Shown piece by piece: positions 1 to 11,680 of a stretch of 64,000 bases of DNA; within the stretch, counting starts at the first letter, position 1; the number at the start of each line of letters is the position of its first letter. The stretch is from assembly GCF_024166365.1 (NCBI RefSeq), contig NC_064820.1, forward strand, positions 141,876,001 through 141,940,000, written 5' to 3'. Below the pieces are notes generated by a model that saw nothing but the letters and a program-made list of their open reading frames with translations, was not told the DNA's origin and searched no databases. A program made the translations under genes and the position numbers. This stretch comes from Elephas maximus indicus. Taxonomy: Eukaryota > Chordata > Mammalia > Proboscidea > Elephantidae.

Positions 1-110
1 GAGTGGCCTATTCTTAGGCCAATGATGGAAAATGCCTACATGGCACAGCATATTCACACTGGGGAGCAAGGAGGATTAAGTTGGGTAAATTAGGGAAATT
101 GTCCTTTAAA

Positions 111-493
111 GGATGAATAAAAAAGGCCAAAGCAGAACTGACACCTCTTAATTATGGTATAGGCGAAGAATATTAAATGGACAGCCAAAAGAACAAGCAA
201 TTTTGTCTTGCAAGAAGTACAGCCAGAATGGTCCTTAGAAGCAAGGATGGTGAGACTGTCTCACAAACTTCGGACATGTTATCAGGAGGGTCAGTCCCTG
301 CAGAAGGACATCATGCTTGGTAAAGTAGAGGGTCAGCAAAAAAGAGGAAGACCCTTGATGAGACAGATTAACACAGTGGCTGCAACAATAAGCTCAAGAA
401 TAACAGGGATTGTGAGGATGGTGCAGGACCGGGCAGGGTTTCGTTCTGTGTACAGTGGTTGCTGTGAGTTGACACCTAACAACAACAACAAAG
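111..493 (+). mobile_element. RTE-type LINE, 3' end fragment (sense)
   Basis: 5'-truncated copy of the same LINE that recurs in antisense at 6.05, 24.25, 32.5, 33.2, 40.55, 43.6 and 53.6 kb. The sense strand can be aligned by eye with the complement of 43,622-44,000. It covers the end of the ORF (the segment around VKGQQKRGRP and its relatives), then the short 3' tail with the TTGACACCTAAC stretch and the terminal (AAC)n. The reading frame here is broken apart from a 104-codon remnant. It is the only one of the eight RTE pieces in the plus orientation. Confidence 0.85.
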
Positions 494-1205
494 GATGTAA
501 TTGTTTCATATGTAAATTTTGACCTAGGTTGGTGTGGGAATGTGGGGTCAGCAACCTAATAAATAATAAAGACCTGAGCACGTTCACTGAGTAATAGAGA
601 TGTGGTAATATGGAGGAGGTGGTTTCATGAAAAAAAAAAAAAAATTTTAAATACAAGAGAGAAAAATCAGATGCAACAAAGAAAATCCATTAAAGGTAAA
701 GCTCTTAATGACAAAAAGCACAAAGACTATACACATTAAGGAATTCTTATCATAGACCAAATCTACAATCTCTCCAACTACTGTAGAACCCTTGTCTCCT
801 TACGTTTCTCCCTAAGATTTGTTTCTTGACCTTTTTTTTTTTTAACTACTCTGCAAACTGTCCCCGGTTGTACTCATTTGTTCCCTGGCTTCAACTCTTT
901 AGAACATATATACTTTTTAAAACAGAAATGGTCTCGCATTTACTTTTCTGGTCTTAGACACTTGAATTCTCTGCTGAAAGTTGCTAAGAGATGTTTCATA
1001 GATTAACCAACATACTCAATACATCAAGACCAGAATTTCTACCTTTCTCCCAAATTCAGACCCTCTTTAGCCATCCTTTATGTCTTCTGAGGCCATCAGA
1101 TGAGTTAAGCATTTTCTCTCACCAGGATCTTTACAGCAGCCTCTTTCCCAACCTATCTGCCTCCAGCTTCTCCTGTCTTTAACCTACATTTAATAAAATG
1201 AAAAG
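494..1205. other. no gene seen; old single-copy-like DNA
   Basis: A/T-rich sequence with an A14 run near 630-645 and a T13 run near 830-843. Short open frames here have no recognisable motifs. I see no young repeat in it. Confidence 0.6.
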
Positions 1206-1376
1206 AAAAAAAAAAAAAAACAACCCACTGCCATCAAGTCGATTCTGACTCATAGCGACCCTATAGGACAGAGTAGAACTGCCTCATAGCATTTCCAAGG
1301 AATGCCTGGCGGATTCACACTGCTGACCTCTTGGTTAGCAGCGGTAGCACTTAACCACTATACCACCAGGGTTTCC
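1206..1376 (-). mobile_element. AfroSINE (short form), complete
   Basis: Antisense copy of the tRNA-derived SINE. Read on the minus strand it starts with the head GGAAACCCTGGTGG and an A-box-like TAGTGGTTAAG. The B-box-like region and the TCTACTCTGTCCTATAGG middle follow. It ends in the RTE-like tail and an A15 run (1,206-1,220 on plus). Length about 155 bp plus tail, as in the other short-form copies. Confidence 0.92.
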
Positions 1377-2294
1377 CTATACTTAATATACCCAACATGT
1401 TTAATAAAGTCACTTGACTCCTGCAAAAATGTAATGGCTGCTTTTTGCCTCTAGTACATATTCTAAACATGTTTTTAAATTATTCCAAACTCCACTGCAC
1501 AACATCCAAGCCTAGTCTCTTTTTTCCAGTCTTCTGTTGGACTGGTTAGCAAACAAATCATTTTGATTAATGATTCTAAATGAGAAAAATGAATTTGATT
1601 AATCAGCATTCTCCTGTGGATTGTCAGTTTTGGAGCAAGGCCTCCGTATGGCAGTTTATGGGTATTTATGATCTCTGAGTAGCTGCTAAGCTTCCTAAGC
1701 ATATTGGGTATAAGTTTGTCATGATTCATTGATTTAAAAATGTTTTGCATAATTTTACAGAGGGACAATGTGATATAAAATATTATCAACAATGTTACCT
1801 TTCTCACAGCTCATAACTTTGTAGGATTGAATCGGGATCTTTTTTCTCCTATGCATATTGACAATTATTGACATAAATACAGTTAGATCCAACAGAAAGA
1901 TATGATTTGCTGCTTCTACCTCCTTGCTCCTTATTCTACCCCCTCAGGATGATAATGAACAGAAGCAAAGAGAGGGCAATTGTACTAATACTTTAAAATA
2001 TAGTTGAACAACAACAACAAAATGCAACGAAGGGCATTCTTTTAATTTAAAACATACTTAGAAGTAATAAAATAATATATATTGATATAGTGCTCCATAG
2101 TTTAAAAAACATTTTTACATTAAAAATCTCGGTTGATACTCAGAGCAATCCTAAAGGTTAAGTAGGGATAGCCTTATTATTTTTCCTTATATTTGGAGAA
2201 ACTGAAGTCCAAAGAAACTTTATTGGCAATATCACAAAACTGTTAATGAGAGTAATGGAGAAAGTACTAGATACTAGTATGTTTTTTTAAAATA
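1377..2294. other. no gene seen
   Basis: A/T-rich non-coding DNA. A 110-codon antisense open frame at 1,475-1,807 shows no domain or compositional sign of coding. I see no identifiable young repeat. Confidence 0.55.
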
Positions 2295-3017
2295 GCAATA
2301 TAATTCAGATATAATTCATATGGAAACCTTGGTGGCATAGTGTTTAAGAGTTACGACTGCTAACCAAAAGGTCAGCAGTTCGAATCCACCAGGCGCTCCT
2401 TGGGAGCCCTATGGTACAGCTCTACTCTGCTTTAAGGTCCCTATGAGTCAGAATAGACTCAACAGCAATGGGTTTGGTTTTGCTTTTATAATTCATATAC
2501 CATAAACTTCACCCTTTTTGTGCATCATTCAGTGGGTGTTGTGCAACTATAACCACTACGGAATTTTAGAACATTTATCACTATCAATTTTATTCTTTTG
2601 ATATATATGTCTATACATTTAATGCTGGAAAGACACTGCAATTTTGATAACCATAGCTTTGTAGTATGTTTGAAACTGTGAAACGTGGGTTCTCCAAATG
2701 TGTTCTTCTGTTTTTAACATTGTTTTGGCTATTCTGGGTCCCTTGCGTTTTTCTACGAATTTTAGGATTGGCTTTTCATTTTCTGCAAAAAAGGCGGTTG
2801 GGATTTTGATCAGAATTGCATTGAATCTACAGGACAATTTGGGGAGTATTGACATCTTAATAATATTAAGTCTTCTGATCCACATACATGGAATATCTTT
2901 CTATTCATTTAGGTATTTTTTTTTTAATGTCTTCCAATGATGTTTTATAGTTCTCAGTGTGCATGTCTTGCACATTTTGTTGAATTTATTCCTAAGTATT
3001 GATTTTTGTGTGTGTGC
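2295..3017 (-). mobile_element. old L1, 3' UTR and ORF2 C-terminal part (antisense)
   Basis: The left end resembles an old mammalian L1 3' UTR in antisense (interrupted by the SINE at 2,322). From about 2,560 the complement encodes the ORF2 region downstream of the reverse transcriptase: the 88-codon antisense frame at 2,619-2,885 reads through the DNLGSIDILI-complement stretch typical of L1. A piece is missing between the UTR and ORF2 parts. The same element seems to continue at 5,156-6,049 and 8,251-10,545, beyond later insertions. Confidence 0.75.
2322..2486 (+). mobile_element. AfroSINE (short form) with 12-bp target duplication
   Basis: Sense copy from GGAAACCTTGGTGGC to the GGGTTTGGTTTT tail. 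It is flanked by the exact 12-bp direct repeat TATAATTCATAT at 2,310-2,321 and 2,487-2,498, so its boundaries and its integration into the old L1 3' UTR are well defined. Confidence 0.95.
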
Positions 3018-5155
3018 TGACTTCTCCTGTATTGTGTGTCATCTTTCCCTTCACCTAAGATGTTTCTTGTCTACTATCTAGTTAGTGAATACCCTTCTCC
3101 CTCCCGCTCCACCCTTGTAACATTCAAGGAATGTTTTCTTCTGTGTTTAAACATTTTCTTGAATTCTTATAATAGTGGTCTCATACAATATTTGTCCTTT
3201 TGCAATTGACTAATTTCACTCAACATAATGCCCTCCAGATTCATCCATGTTGTGAGATGTTTCACAGATTCATCACTGTTTTTTATCATTGCATAGTTTT
3301 TCCATTGTGTGTATGTGCCATAATTTGTTATGGGCACCTAGGTTGTTTCCATCATTTTGTTATTGTGAACAGTGCTGTGATGAACGTGGGCATGCATATA
3401 TCTATTCATGTGACGGCTTTTATTTCTCTAGGATATATTCCAAGGAGTGGGATTGCTGGATTGTATGGTACTTCTATTTCTAGCTTGTTAAAAAGGAAGT
3501 GCCAAATCAGTTTCCAAAGTGGTTGTACCACTTCCCAGTGTACCATTTTACATTTCAGTGCATAAGTGTTCCAGACTTTCCATAATCTCTTCAAAATTTA
3601 TTATTTTGTGTTTTTTGGATTAGTGCCAGCCTTGTTGGGGTGAGATGGTGTCTCATTGTAGTTTCGATTTACAGCTGATGATCGTGAGCATTTCCTCATG
3701 TATCTGTTAGCCACATGAATGTCTTCTTTGGTGAAGTGTATATTCATATCCTTTGCCCATCTTTTAATTGAGTTATTGGTCTTTTTGTAGTTGAGGTATC
3801 GCAGTATCTTGTAGACTTTAGATATTAGACCCTTATCAGATATATTGTAGCCAAATTTTTTTTCCCAGTCTGTAGGTTCTCTTTTTACTCTTTTGATGAA
3901 GTCTTTTGATAAGCATAATTGTTGGATTTTTTAGGAGATCCCAGTTACCTAGTTTCTGTTCTTGGTATTGTCCCTATTTTTTCTTTCATGGTCTTTATCA
4001 TTTTAGATTTTATATGCAGGTCTTTGATACATTTTGAGTTATTTTTGTGCATGGTGTGAGATATGGGTCTTATTTCATCTTTCTTTTTTGCAGATGAATG
4101 TACAGTTAGGCCAGCACCATTTGTTAAAAAGACTGTCTTTTCCCCATTTAGAGGACTTTGGGCCTTTGTCAAGCATCAGCTGCTCATAGGTGGATGGATA
4201 TGTCCGGGTTCTCAATTCTGTTGCATTAGTCTATGTATCTGTTGTTGTACCAGTACCGAGCTGTTTTGAGTACTGTGGCGGTATAATAGGTTCTAACATC
4301 AGGTAGAGTGAGGCCTCCCACTTTGTTCTTCTTCTTCAGTAATGCTTTAATTATCCAGGGCCTCATCCCTTTCTATATGAAACTGGTGATATCTTTTTCC
4401 ATCTTGTTAAAAAATGTCATTGAAATTTGGATCAGGATTGCATTGTTATCTGTAGATCTCTTCAGGTACAGTTGACATTTTCACAATGTTGATTCTTTCT
4501 ATCCATGAGAAATGTATCTTTTTCCACTTATGTAGCTGTCTTTAGGTTTCTTGCAGTAGTGTCTTGTAGTTTTCTTTGTATAGGTCTTTTACGTGTCTGG
4601 TTAGATTTTTTCCTAAGTATTTTATCTTCTTGGGGGCTATTGTAAATGGTATCAATTTGGTGATTTCCTTCTCGAAGTTCTCTTTGTTGATGTAGAGGAA
4701 TTCAACTGATTTTTGTATGTTTACCTTGTACCCTGATACCTTGCTGAACTCTCCTATTAGTTCCAGTAGTTTTCTTGCACATTCTTTGGAGTTTTCTGTG
4801 TGTAAGATCATATCATCTGCTAATAATTTGGATGCCCTTTATTTCTTTTTCTAGCCTTATTGCTCTGGCTAAGACCTCCAACACAATGTTGAAATGGAGT
4901 GTTGGTGAAGGGGATTCTTGTCTGGCTCCCGTTCTTAAGGGAAGTGCTTTTAGACCCTCTCCATTTAGGATGATGTTGGCTGTTGGCTTTGTATAAATAC
5001 CCTTTATTATGTCAAGGAATTTCCTTTCTATTATTATTTTGCTGAGAGTTTTTATTATTGATGGGTGTTGGACTCTGTCAAATGCCTTTTCTGTATCAAT
5101 AGATAAGATCATATGGTTCTTGCCTTTTATTTATGTAATTAATTACATTGATTGT
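3018..5155 (-). mobile_element. elephant-type L1 fragment (antisense), both ends missing
   Basis: The complement runs from ORF2 reverse transcriptase to the proximal 3' UTR. Antisense frames at 4,813-5,112 (start [14 protein letters not shown], then [17 protein letters not shown]) and 4,542-4,811 ([17 protein letters not shown]) are classic L1 RT and thumb segments. ORF2 then decays through 3,200-4,400. The left edge matches the start of the L1 3' UTR also seen at 28,740-28,850 and stops there, so about 0.85 kb of 3' UTR and any poly(A) are absent. It lies inside the older antisense L1. Confidence 0.85.
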
Positions 5156-6049
5156 CTTTAGTTTTTAATTCTTTTAGACACTTATATCAGTAGAATTGTT
5201 TTCATAATTTCATTTTCAGATTGCTCATTGCTAGTGTATAGAAATATAATTGATTTTTGTATATTATAATTTATTAGAATAATTTTTAGTGGAATACTTA
5301 GGATTTTCTATATACAAAATCATATCGCCTGTGAATGGAGTTTTATGCCTTCCTTTTCAGTTTGTATTCGTTTTAGTTCTTTTTCTTGCCTAATTCCCCT
5401 AGCTAGAACGTCCAGTACAATGTTGAACAGAAGTCGCAAGAGAGTACATCTTTATCGTCTTCCAAATCTTAGGAAAAATCTTGCATTCTTTCACAATCAA
5501 ATATCTTATTTGATGATTTTTCATAGATAGACTTTGCTATGCTGAAAAAGTTCCCTTCTATTTATAGTTTATTGCGTGCATTTATCATAAAATGCTGTTT
5601 GATTTTGTTAAATGCTTTTTCTACATATTTTTGGTGATGATATAGTTTTTTTTTTTCCTTTTTTCTATTGATATAATGTATTACATTAATTTTCTAATGT
5701 TGAACCAACTTTGCATTCCTGGAATAAATTACAATTAGTCATTGTTTATAATTCTGTTTGTATTATGCTAGATTCAGTTTTATAATATTTTGTTGAGGAT
5801 TTTTACATCTAAATGTGTAAGACAGATTGCTCTGTAGTTTTCTTGTGATGTCTGTCTAGCTTTGGTATCAGGATAATACTAGCTTAATAGGAAAAGTAGG
5901 GAAGTGTTCTCTCTTCTACTTTTTTGTAAGTATTGTGAAAAATTGTTGTTAATTCTCCTTTAAATATTTAGTAGAGTTCACCAGTGAAGATATCTGGACA
6001 TGGGCTTTTCCTTACAAGAACCTTTTTTTTTTTTTTAAGAGTAATTGAA
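5156..6049 (-). mobile_element. old L1 ORF2 reverse transcriptase region (antisense)
   Basis: Degraded ORF2 RT sequence on the complement. It includes relics of the L1 stretch around the YADD-type box, and the SSTMLN/ARTS complement is seen in the plus-strand shadow at 5,345-5,530. It is older and more A/T-rich than the neighbouring 3.0-5.2 kb fragment. It is probably the middle part of the L1 seen at 2,295-3,017 and 8,251-10,545. Confidence 0.7.
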
Positions 6050-8250
6050 ATTGTTGTTGCTGTTGGGTGCCCTCAAGTTGATTCTGACTCACAGCTACCC
6101 CATGCACAGTACAATGGAATACTGCCCGGTCCTGTGTCATCCTCAGGATCATTGTTATGCTTGAGCTCATTACTGCAGCGACTGTGTCAATCCACCTAGT
6201 TGAGGGACTTGTTCTTTTTTGATGACCCTTTACTTTAACAAGTGTGATGTCCTTCTTCAGGGACAGGTCCCTCCAGATAAAATGTCCAAAGTATATGAGA
6301 CATAGTATAGCCATCCTTGTTCTAAGGAGCATTCTGGCTGTACTTCTTCCAAGACAGATTTGTTCATTCTTCTGGCAGTCCGTGGTATATTCAATATTCT
6401 TTACTAACACCATAATTCAATGGCATCAATTCTTCTTTGGCCTTCCTTACTCATTGTCCAGCTTTCCAATGCATATGAAATAACTGAAAATACCATGGCT
6501 TCTCTCAGGTGCACCTCAGTACTCAAGGCGACACCTTTGTTTTTTAACACTTTAAAGAGGTCTTTTGCAGCAGATTTGCTCAATGCAATGTGTCCTTTGA
6601 TCTCTTGACTGCAGCTTCCATGGGTGTTGATTGTGGATCCAAGTAAAATGAAATCCTTAACAACGTCAATCTTTTTTACATTTATTATGATGTCGCTTAT
6701 GAGTCCAGTTGTGAATATTTTTGTTTTCTTTATGTTGAGGTGTAATCCATACTGAAGGCTGTGGTCTTTGATCTTCAGCAGTAAGTGCTTCAAGTTCTCT
6801 TCACTTTCGCAAGCAAGGTTGTGTCATCTGCATAATACAGGTTGTTAAAGAGTCTTTCTCCAGTCCTGATGCCACACTTTTCTTCGTATAATCCAGCTTC
6901 TCAGATTATTTGGTCAATATATAGATTGATTACATATGGACAGAGGATAGAACTTTGATGCACACCTTTCCTGATTTTAAACCACACACTATCCCCTTGT
7001 ACTATTCCAATGACTGCCTTTTGTTCTACATAAGGTTTCTTCATGAGCACAAGGAAGTACTCTGGAATTGCCATTCTTTCCAATGTTATCCATAATTTGT
7101 TATTGTCCATACAATCAAATGCATTTGCATAGTCAATAAAACACAGGTAAATATCCTTCTGGAATTCTCTGCTTTCAGCCAGGATCCAACTGACATCAGC
7201 AAAGATATCCCTCATTCCACATCCTCTTCTGAACCCAGTTTGAATTTCTGGAAGTTCCCTGTCGATGTACTGCGGCAACCACTTTTGAGTGATCTTCAGC
7301 AAAATTTTACTTGCTTGTGACAGTAATGATATTGTCTGATAATTTCCACAATTGGTTGGATCACCTTTCTTTGGAATAGGCCTAAATGTGGATCTCTTTC
7401 AGTCAGTTGAGCAGGTAGCTGTCTTCCAAATTTCTTGGCATAGATGAGTGAGCATCTGCAGCACTATATCCATTTGTTTAAACATCTCAATTGGTATCCA
7501 GACAATTCCTAGGGCCTTGTTTTTCTCCAATGCTTTCAGTGCAGCTTTGACTTATTCCTTCAGTACCATCATTTCTGATCATATGGGACCTCCTGAAATG
7601 GTTGAATGACCACCAATTATTTTTCGTGTGGTGACTTTCTGTATTCCTTCCATCTTCTTTTGATGCTTCCTGTGTCATTTAATATTTTCCCTGTAGAAAC
7701 CTTCAATATTGCAATTCAAGGCTTGAATTTTTCCTTCAGTTCTTTCAGCTTGAGAAATGCTGAGCGTGTTCTTCCCTTTTGGTTTTCTAACTCCAGGTCT
7801 TTGCACATGCTATTATAATACTTTACTTTGTCTTCTGGAGCCACCCTCTGAAATCTTCTCATCAGCTTTTTTACTTCACCATTTCTTCTATTTGTTTTAG
7901 CTACTCGATGTTCAGGAGAAAGTTTCAGTCCCTTCTAACATCCATTTTAGTCTTTTCTTTCTTTCCTGTCTTTTTAATGACCTCTTGCTTTCTTCATATA
8001 TGATGTTTCCTTGATTTCACTCCACAACTAGTCTGGTCTTCAGTTATTAGTGTTCGTTGTGTAAAATCTATTCTTGAGATGGTTTCTAAATTCAGGTGGG
8101 ATATATTGAAGGTCATAATTTGGCTCCTGTGAACTTGTTCTAATTTTCTTCAGTTTCAACTTCAACTTAGATACGAGCAACTGATGTTCTGTTCCACAGT
8201 CAGTACCTGCCCTTGTTCTGACTGATGATATTCAGCTTTTCCATAGATTC
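6050..8250 (-). mobile_element. RTE-type LINE, 5'-truncated (antisense)
   Basis: On the complement this starts inside the ORF and ends at the RTE 3' tail (TTGTTGTTGCTGTTGGGTG on plus at 6,050). Antisense frames keep recognisable RT pieces. At 6,901-7,302: LCFIDYANAFDCMDNNKLW, RT motif A, followed by the motif B relic GVHQSSILCPYVINLY. At 6,404-6,793: HSLQYGLHLNIKKTKI. At 6,012-6,413: the C-terminal end. The frame is broken many times. It sits between two blocks of the old antisense L1, so it inserted into that L1. Confidence 0.9.
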
Positions 8251-8495
8251 TTACTTTTTCTTTATATGAGAGTGTTTTAATTTTGCCTTCATTTTTTAAA
8301 AATAGTTTTATTGGATATAGATCTTGTTTGAATTTTTCTTTCAGCTTTTAGAATATATAATCTCACTGTCTTCTGGTCTCCTTAATTTTTGATGAAAAGT
8401 TATCTGTTATCCTTATTGAAGATCCCTTATATGTGATGAATCACTTTTCTATTGCTGTTCTTAAGTTACTCTCTTCGTGTTTGACTATCAACAAT

Positions 8496-8662
8496 GAGCT
8501 CTGATGGCACAGTGGTGGAGCCCTGGTGGCACAGTGGTTAAGAGCTTGCCAAAACGTTGGCAGTTTGAATTCACCAGCCACTCCTTGGAAACTCTATGGG
8601 GCAGTTCCACTCCGTTCTATAAGGAATCAACTTGATGACAACAGGTTTTTTTTTTTTTTTTT
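8496..8662 (+). mobile_element. AfroSINE (short form) with duplicated head
   Basis: The SINE body starts at 8,517 (GGAGCCCTGGTGGCACAGTGG) and ends in a T18 tract. A second, degenerate copy of the head, GAGCTCTGATGGCACAGTGG, lies directly in front of it at 8,496-8,516. No clear target duplication was found. Confidence 0.88.
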
Positions 8663-9119
8663 CCCCAACAGTTTGGCTATTGTATGTGTAGGTGAAGATC
8701 TTAGCTTATATTAGTTGAAGATAATTGAGTCTGTTGAATGTGGAAATTAATGTCTTTTAAATCATATTTTCTGATTTTGGACATTATTTCTTCAAATATT
8801 CTTTCTGCTTCCTTTTCTTTCTCCTCTTCTTTGGGACTCACATTATATACATGGTGATATGATAGATCATATACCATAGCTCTTTGTCCATTTTTCTTCC
8901 TTATTTATTTACCCATTCATTCATTTATGTTACTCAGACTGGATGATATTAATTAACCTATCTTTGAGGTTGGTGATTTTTTATTTCTGCCAGTTCAAAT
9001 CTGATATTCAGCCCCTTTAGTAAATTTTTCTTTTGTAGTTATTGTCTTTTCATATCCAGAATTTCTAGGGTTTTTTTGTTTTGTTTTGTATTTTTTAAAT
9101 CATGTCTATATCTTTATTG

Positions 9120-9257
9120 GGAAACACTGGTGACATAGCGGTTAAGTGCTACAGCTTGGAAACTCTATGGGGCAGTTCCTTGGAATCTCTATGGGGCAGT
9201 TCTACTCTGTCTTATATGGTTGCTATAAGTTGGAATCGACTCAATGGCAATGGGGTT
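9120..9257 (+). mobile_element. AfroSINE with internal rearrangement, 13-bp target duplication
   Basis: Sense SINE bounded by the exact repeat TATATCTTTATTG at 9,107-9,119 and 9,258-9,270. The B-box part is missing. The segment TGGAAACTCTATGGGGCAGTTC occurs twice in tandem (about 9,159-9,210, the second copy with one change). Confidence 0.93.
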
Positions 9258-10545
9258 TATATCTTTATTGATATCGCCTGTTTGGTGAGACATAATTCTC
9301 ATACCCTCCTTTTATTCTTTAAAAACGGTTTCTTTTAGTCTTTGAACATATTTTTAATAGCTGATTTAAAGTTTTTGTCTAGTAACTCCAATATATGGGC
9401 ATCCTTGGAGACACTTTCTATTCACTGTTTTCCCTCCTGTATGACCTGTACTTTCCTGCTGTTATTTTATTTTTGCTTGTCTCAATTTTTTTTTTTAATT
9501 GAAGACTGGATGTTTTAAGTAATATAATGCAGCAACTTTGGATATTAAATTCCCTCCTCCAAGGGCTTGCTGTTGTTGATTTTGCCGTTTATTCGTTTGT
9601 GACTTTCCTGGGCTAAACCTGTAATGTCTATATTTTTTATCATGTATAGCCATTAAAGCATCAGCTTGGTTAGCTTAGTGGTCAGCTAATGATTGATTAG
9701 AAATTTCCTTAAGAGCCTTGAACTATTAAGTCTGCTAGCCTTTGCTGAGGGGTTCTATGCATGTGTTGAGGCATGTCTTAAGCCCTCCATCAGGAATGTT
9801 AACAATTCTGCCTTAGCCTTCACTTCCTGCTTGTACAGAGCCTCAAGTTTAGCCAGAGGTAAGAGATTATCATCCTTCTCATGTCTTTTCTGGGCATGCG
9901 CACAACTTTGCACATGACCGTGTTCTTCTAGATTCCCAAGAATACGTCGGAACTTTTCAAAGCCCTCTATGGATATCTCATTCCCCAGTTTTTCCTCTAA
10001 GTTTTTTGGTCAGCATCTTGTTAGTCAAACTGGTATATCAGCCTTAGGCAGCTGTAATATTAACTTAGTTCTGCTGAACGTCTTTGACAAATGCCCTAGG
10101 GATAAGGCTGCTTGTGCAGAGAGAGCTCTGAGTCAGGTCAGAGAGACAAATTCTGAGAATGGAGCCTTTTAAGGAACTGCCACACAGGTAGTAATAATTC
10201 TCTGGGAATGGAACTTACAGCAAGCTCTAAATATGTTCTGCCTCTCCAAGCAGTGCTAGGGTGCCAGTTTATACAGCTACTGTGGTTTCAAAGATGTTGA
10301 TTGTAAAAGATACAGCATATTTTGGAAGAGGAATACTGGAATAGGCATATTAAGACACCACAAAGCTTGCTGTTCTTACCAAGATTCAGCTGTTTTTCTT
10401 GAATGACTACTCCTTGGATTTTTGTAAGTCATTATTTAATTTCCAGAGTTCTAAGAGAGTTAATACTGGCAATTTTCAACATCCCTTCATTTCTTTGATA
10501 GAGGAGTGGGTTTTTGGGAGTCCGTACTCTGTCATCTTGAAAATG

Positions 10546-11478
10546 CTGCTCCATGTGTACTAGGTTTTGACCCTTTGTTCAATGTACTTCTTATTCCCTG
10601 AAATATTTTTTTCCTTTAATATTTATAGACAGTCTACTAAACTGTCTTAGGCTTTGTAGTCTGGATATAAAAGCAATAAAGGTAAAAAAGAAGACCTGTC
10701 TCAAGTTCATTACAACCCCATCATGAATCTCCTTGGTGGGAGCAGGGAGGCTCTTCTTGGTGCAAAAAAAAAAAAAAAAAAGCCTTAGGAATTATAAAGG
10801 TTTATCATCTTATTCAACTACACATTTTTAGAGATGAGAACGAGATGAATTCCAAAGTGTTGTCCAACTCACAACATAAAAACTGCCAGAGCTGCTAATA
10901 GAAAATGAGATTCCTAACCCCCAGCCAAGTGATTATTCCTTCTCATCCCTCATCCATTTCAAAGTTAGTTAGTTCATTAAATGCTGGGCATAACCTGAAT
11001 TAACTGTCCTGGAGCATTTAGAAATTAGATATAACTGGAAAAATAGATTTTTTTATGCATTTATAATCTAGGAAATAATTAGGACTCATAAACATAAAAT
11101 AGAAACACAAGATAAAATATCCCAAAATGCTAATTACATAGGCACTCAAATATTTAGATTTGTGGCCTTCAAATGATTGGTATAATGATGACACTCATGA
11201 TGAGACACTCAGTAAAATGAACATATGAGCAGCCATGAGCTTGGATTGCACAGGAAACTTTCTATCTAATTCAAGATAGCCATCTTGCTCAAAGACCCTG
11301 CATATCTTTCACAAATTCTCTAGCTAGAGTCATGCTCCCACAGCATTTTATTCATAATTTTTTTTTACAGTAGTTAGTACTTAATATTGTAATGCATTTT
11401 CCTATATACCTGCCTTTCTCACTAGGCTATGTTCACCTCTGAAAACATATTTTGCCCCTCTGGTGGCAAAATGCCTAA
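10546..11478. other. no gene seen
   Basis: A/T-rich single-copy-like DNA with an A18 run at 10,763-10,780. No coding or RNA feature is supported. Confidence 0.55.
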
Positions 11479-11680
11479 GGTCCCTTGGTGGCAGAGTTTA
11501 TGCTTGACAAACCTAAAAGTTGGTGGTTGAAACCCACCCAGCGACACTGTGAAAGAAAGGCTGGGCAATTTGTTTCTGGGAAGATTACAACCAAGAAAAC
11601 CTTATGGAGCAGTTCTACTCTGTAACACATGGGGTCGCCATGAGTTGGAATCAATTCACAGCAACAGGTTTTTGGCTTTC
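11479..11680 (+). mobile_element. AfroSINE, long form, diverged
   Basis: Head GGTCCCTTGGTGGCAGAG. The extra middle segment of the long form follows (GAAAGAAAGGCTGGGCAA, then GATTACAACCAAGAAAACC), and then the common GCAGTTCTACTCTGTAAC...GAGTTGGAATCAATTC tail. The many differences from the short-form copies suggest an older insertion. Confidence 0.85.

Larger units (their letters stand above)
8251..10545 (-). mobile_element. old L1 5' region / ORF1 (antisense)
   Basis: The sequence resembles the 5' UTR and ORF1 zone of older mammalian L1 families read in antisense. It contains pyrimidine-rich ATTTCTTCAAATATTCTTTCT-like segments. The right edge has TCTGTCATCTTGAAAATGCT, the usual antisense look of an L1 5' end. 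Two AfroSINEs interrupt it (8,517 and 9,120). Coding capacity is lost. Confidence 0.65.

Noticed and set aside
9693-10172. Adjacent plus-strand ORFs (74 and 67 codons) as a small gene
   Set aside because: They lie in the antisense L1 5' region, have no shared frame or motif, and no start context stands out.
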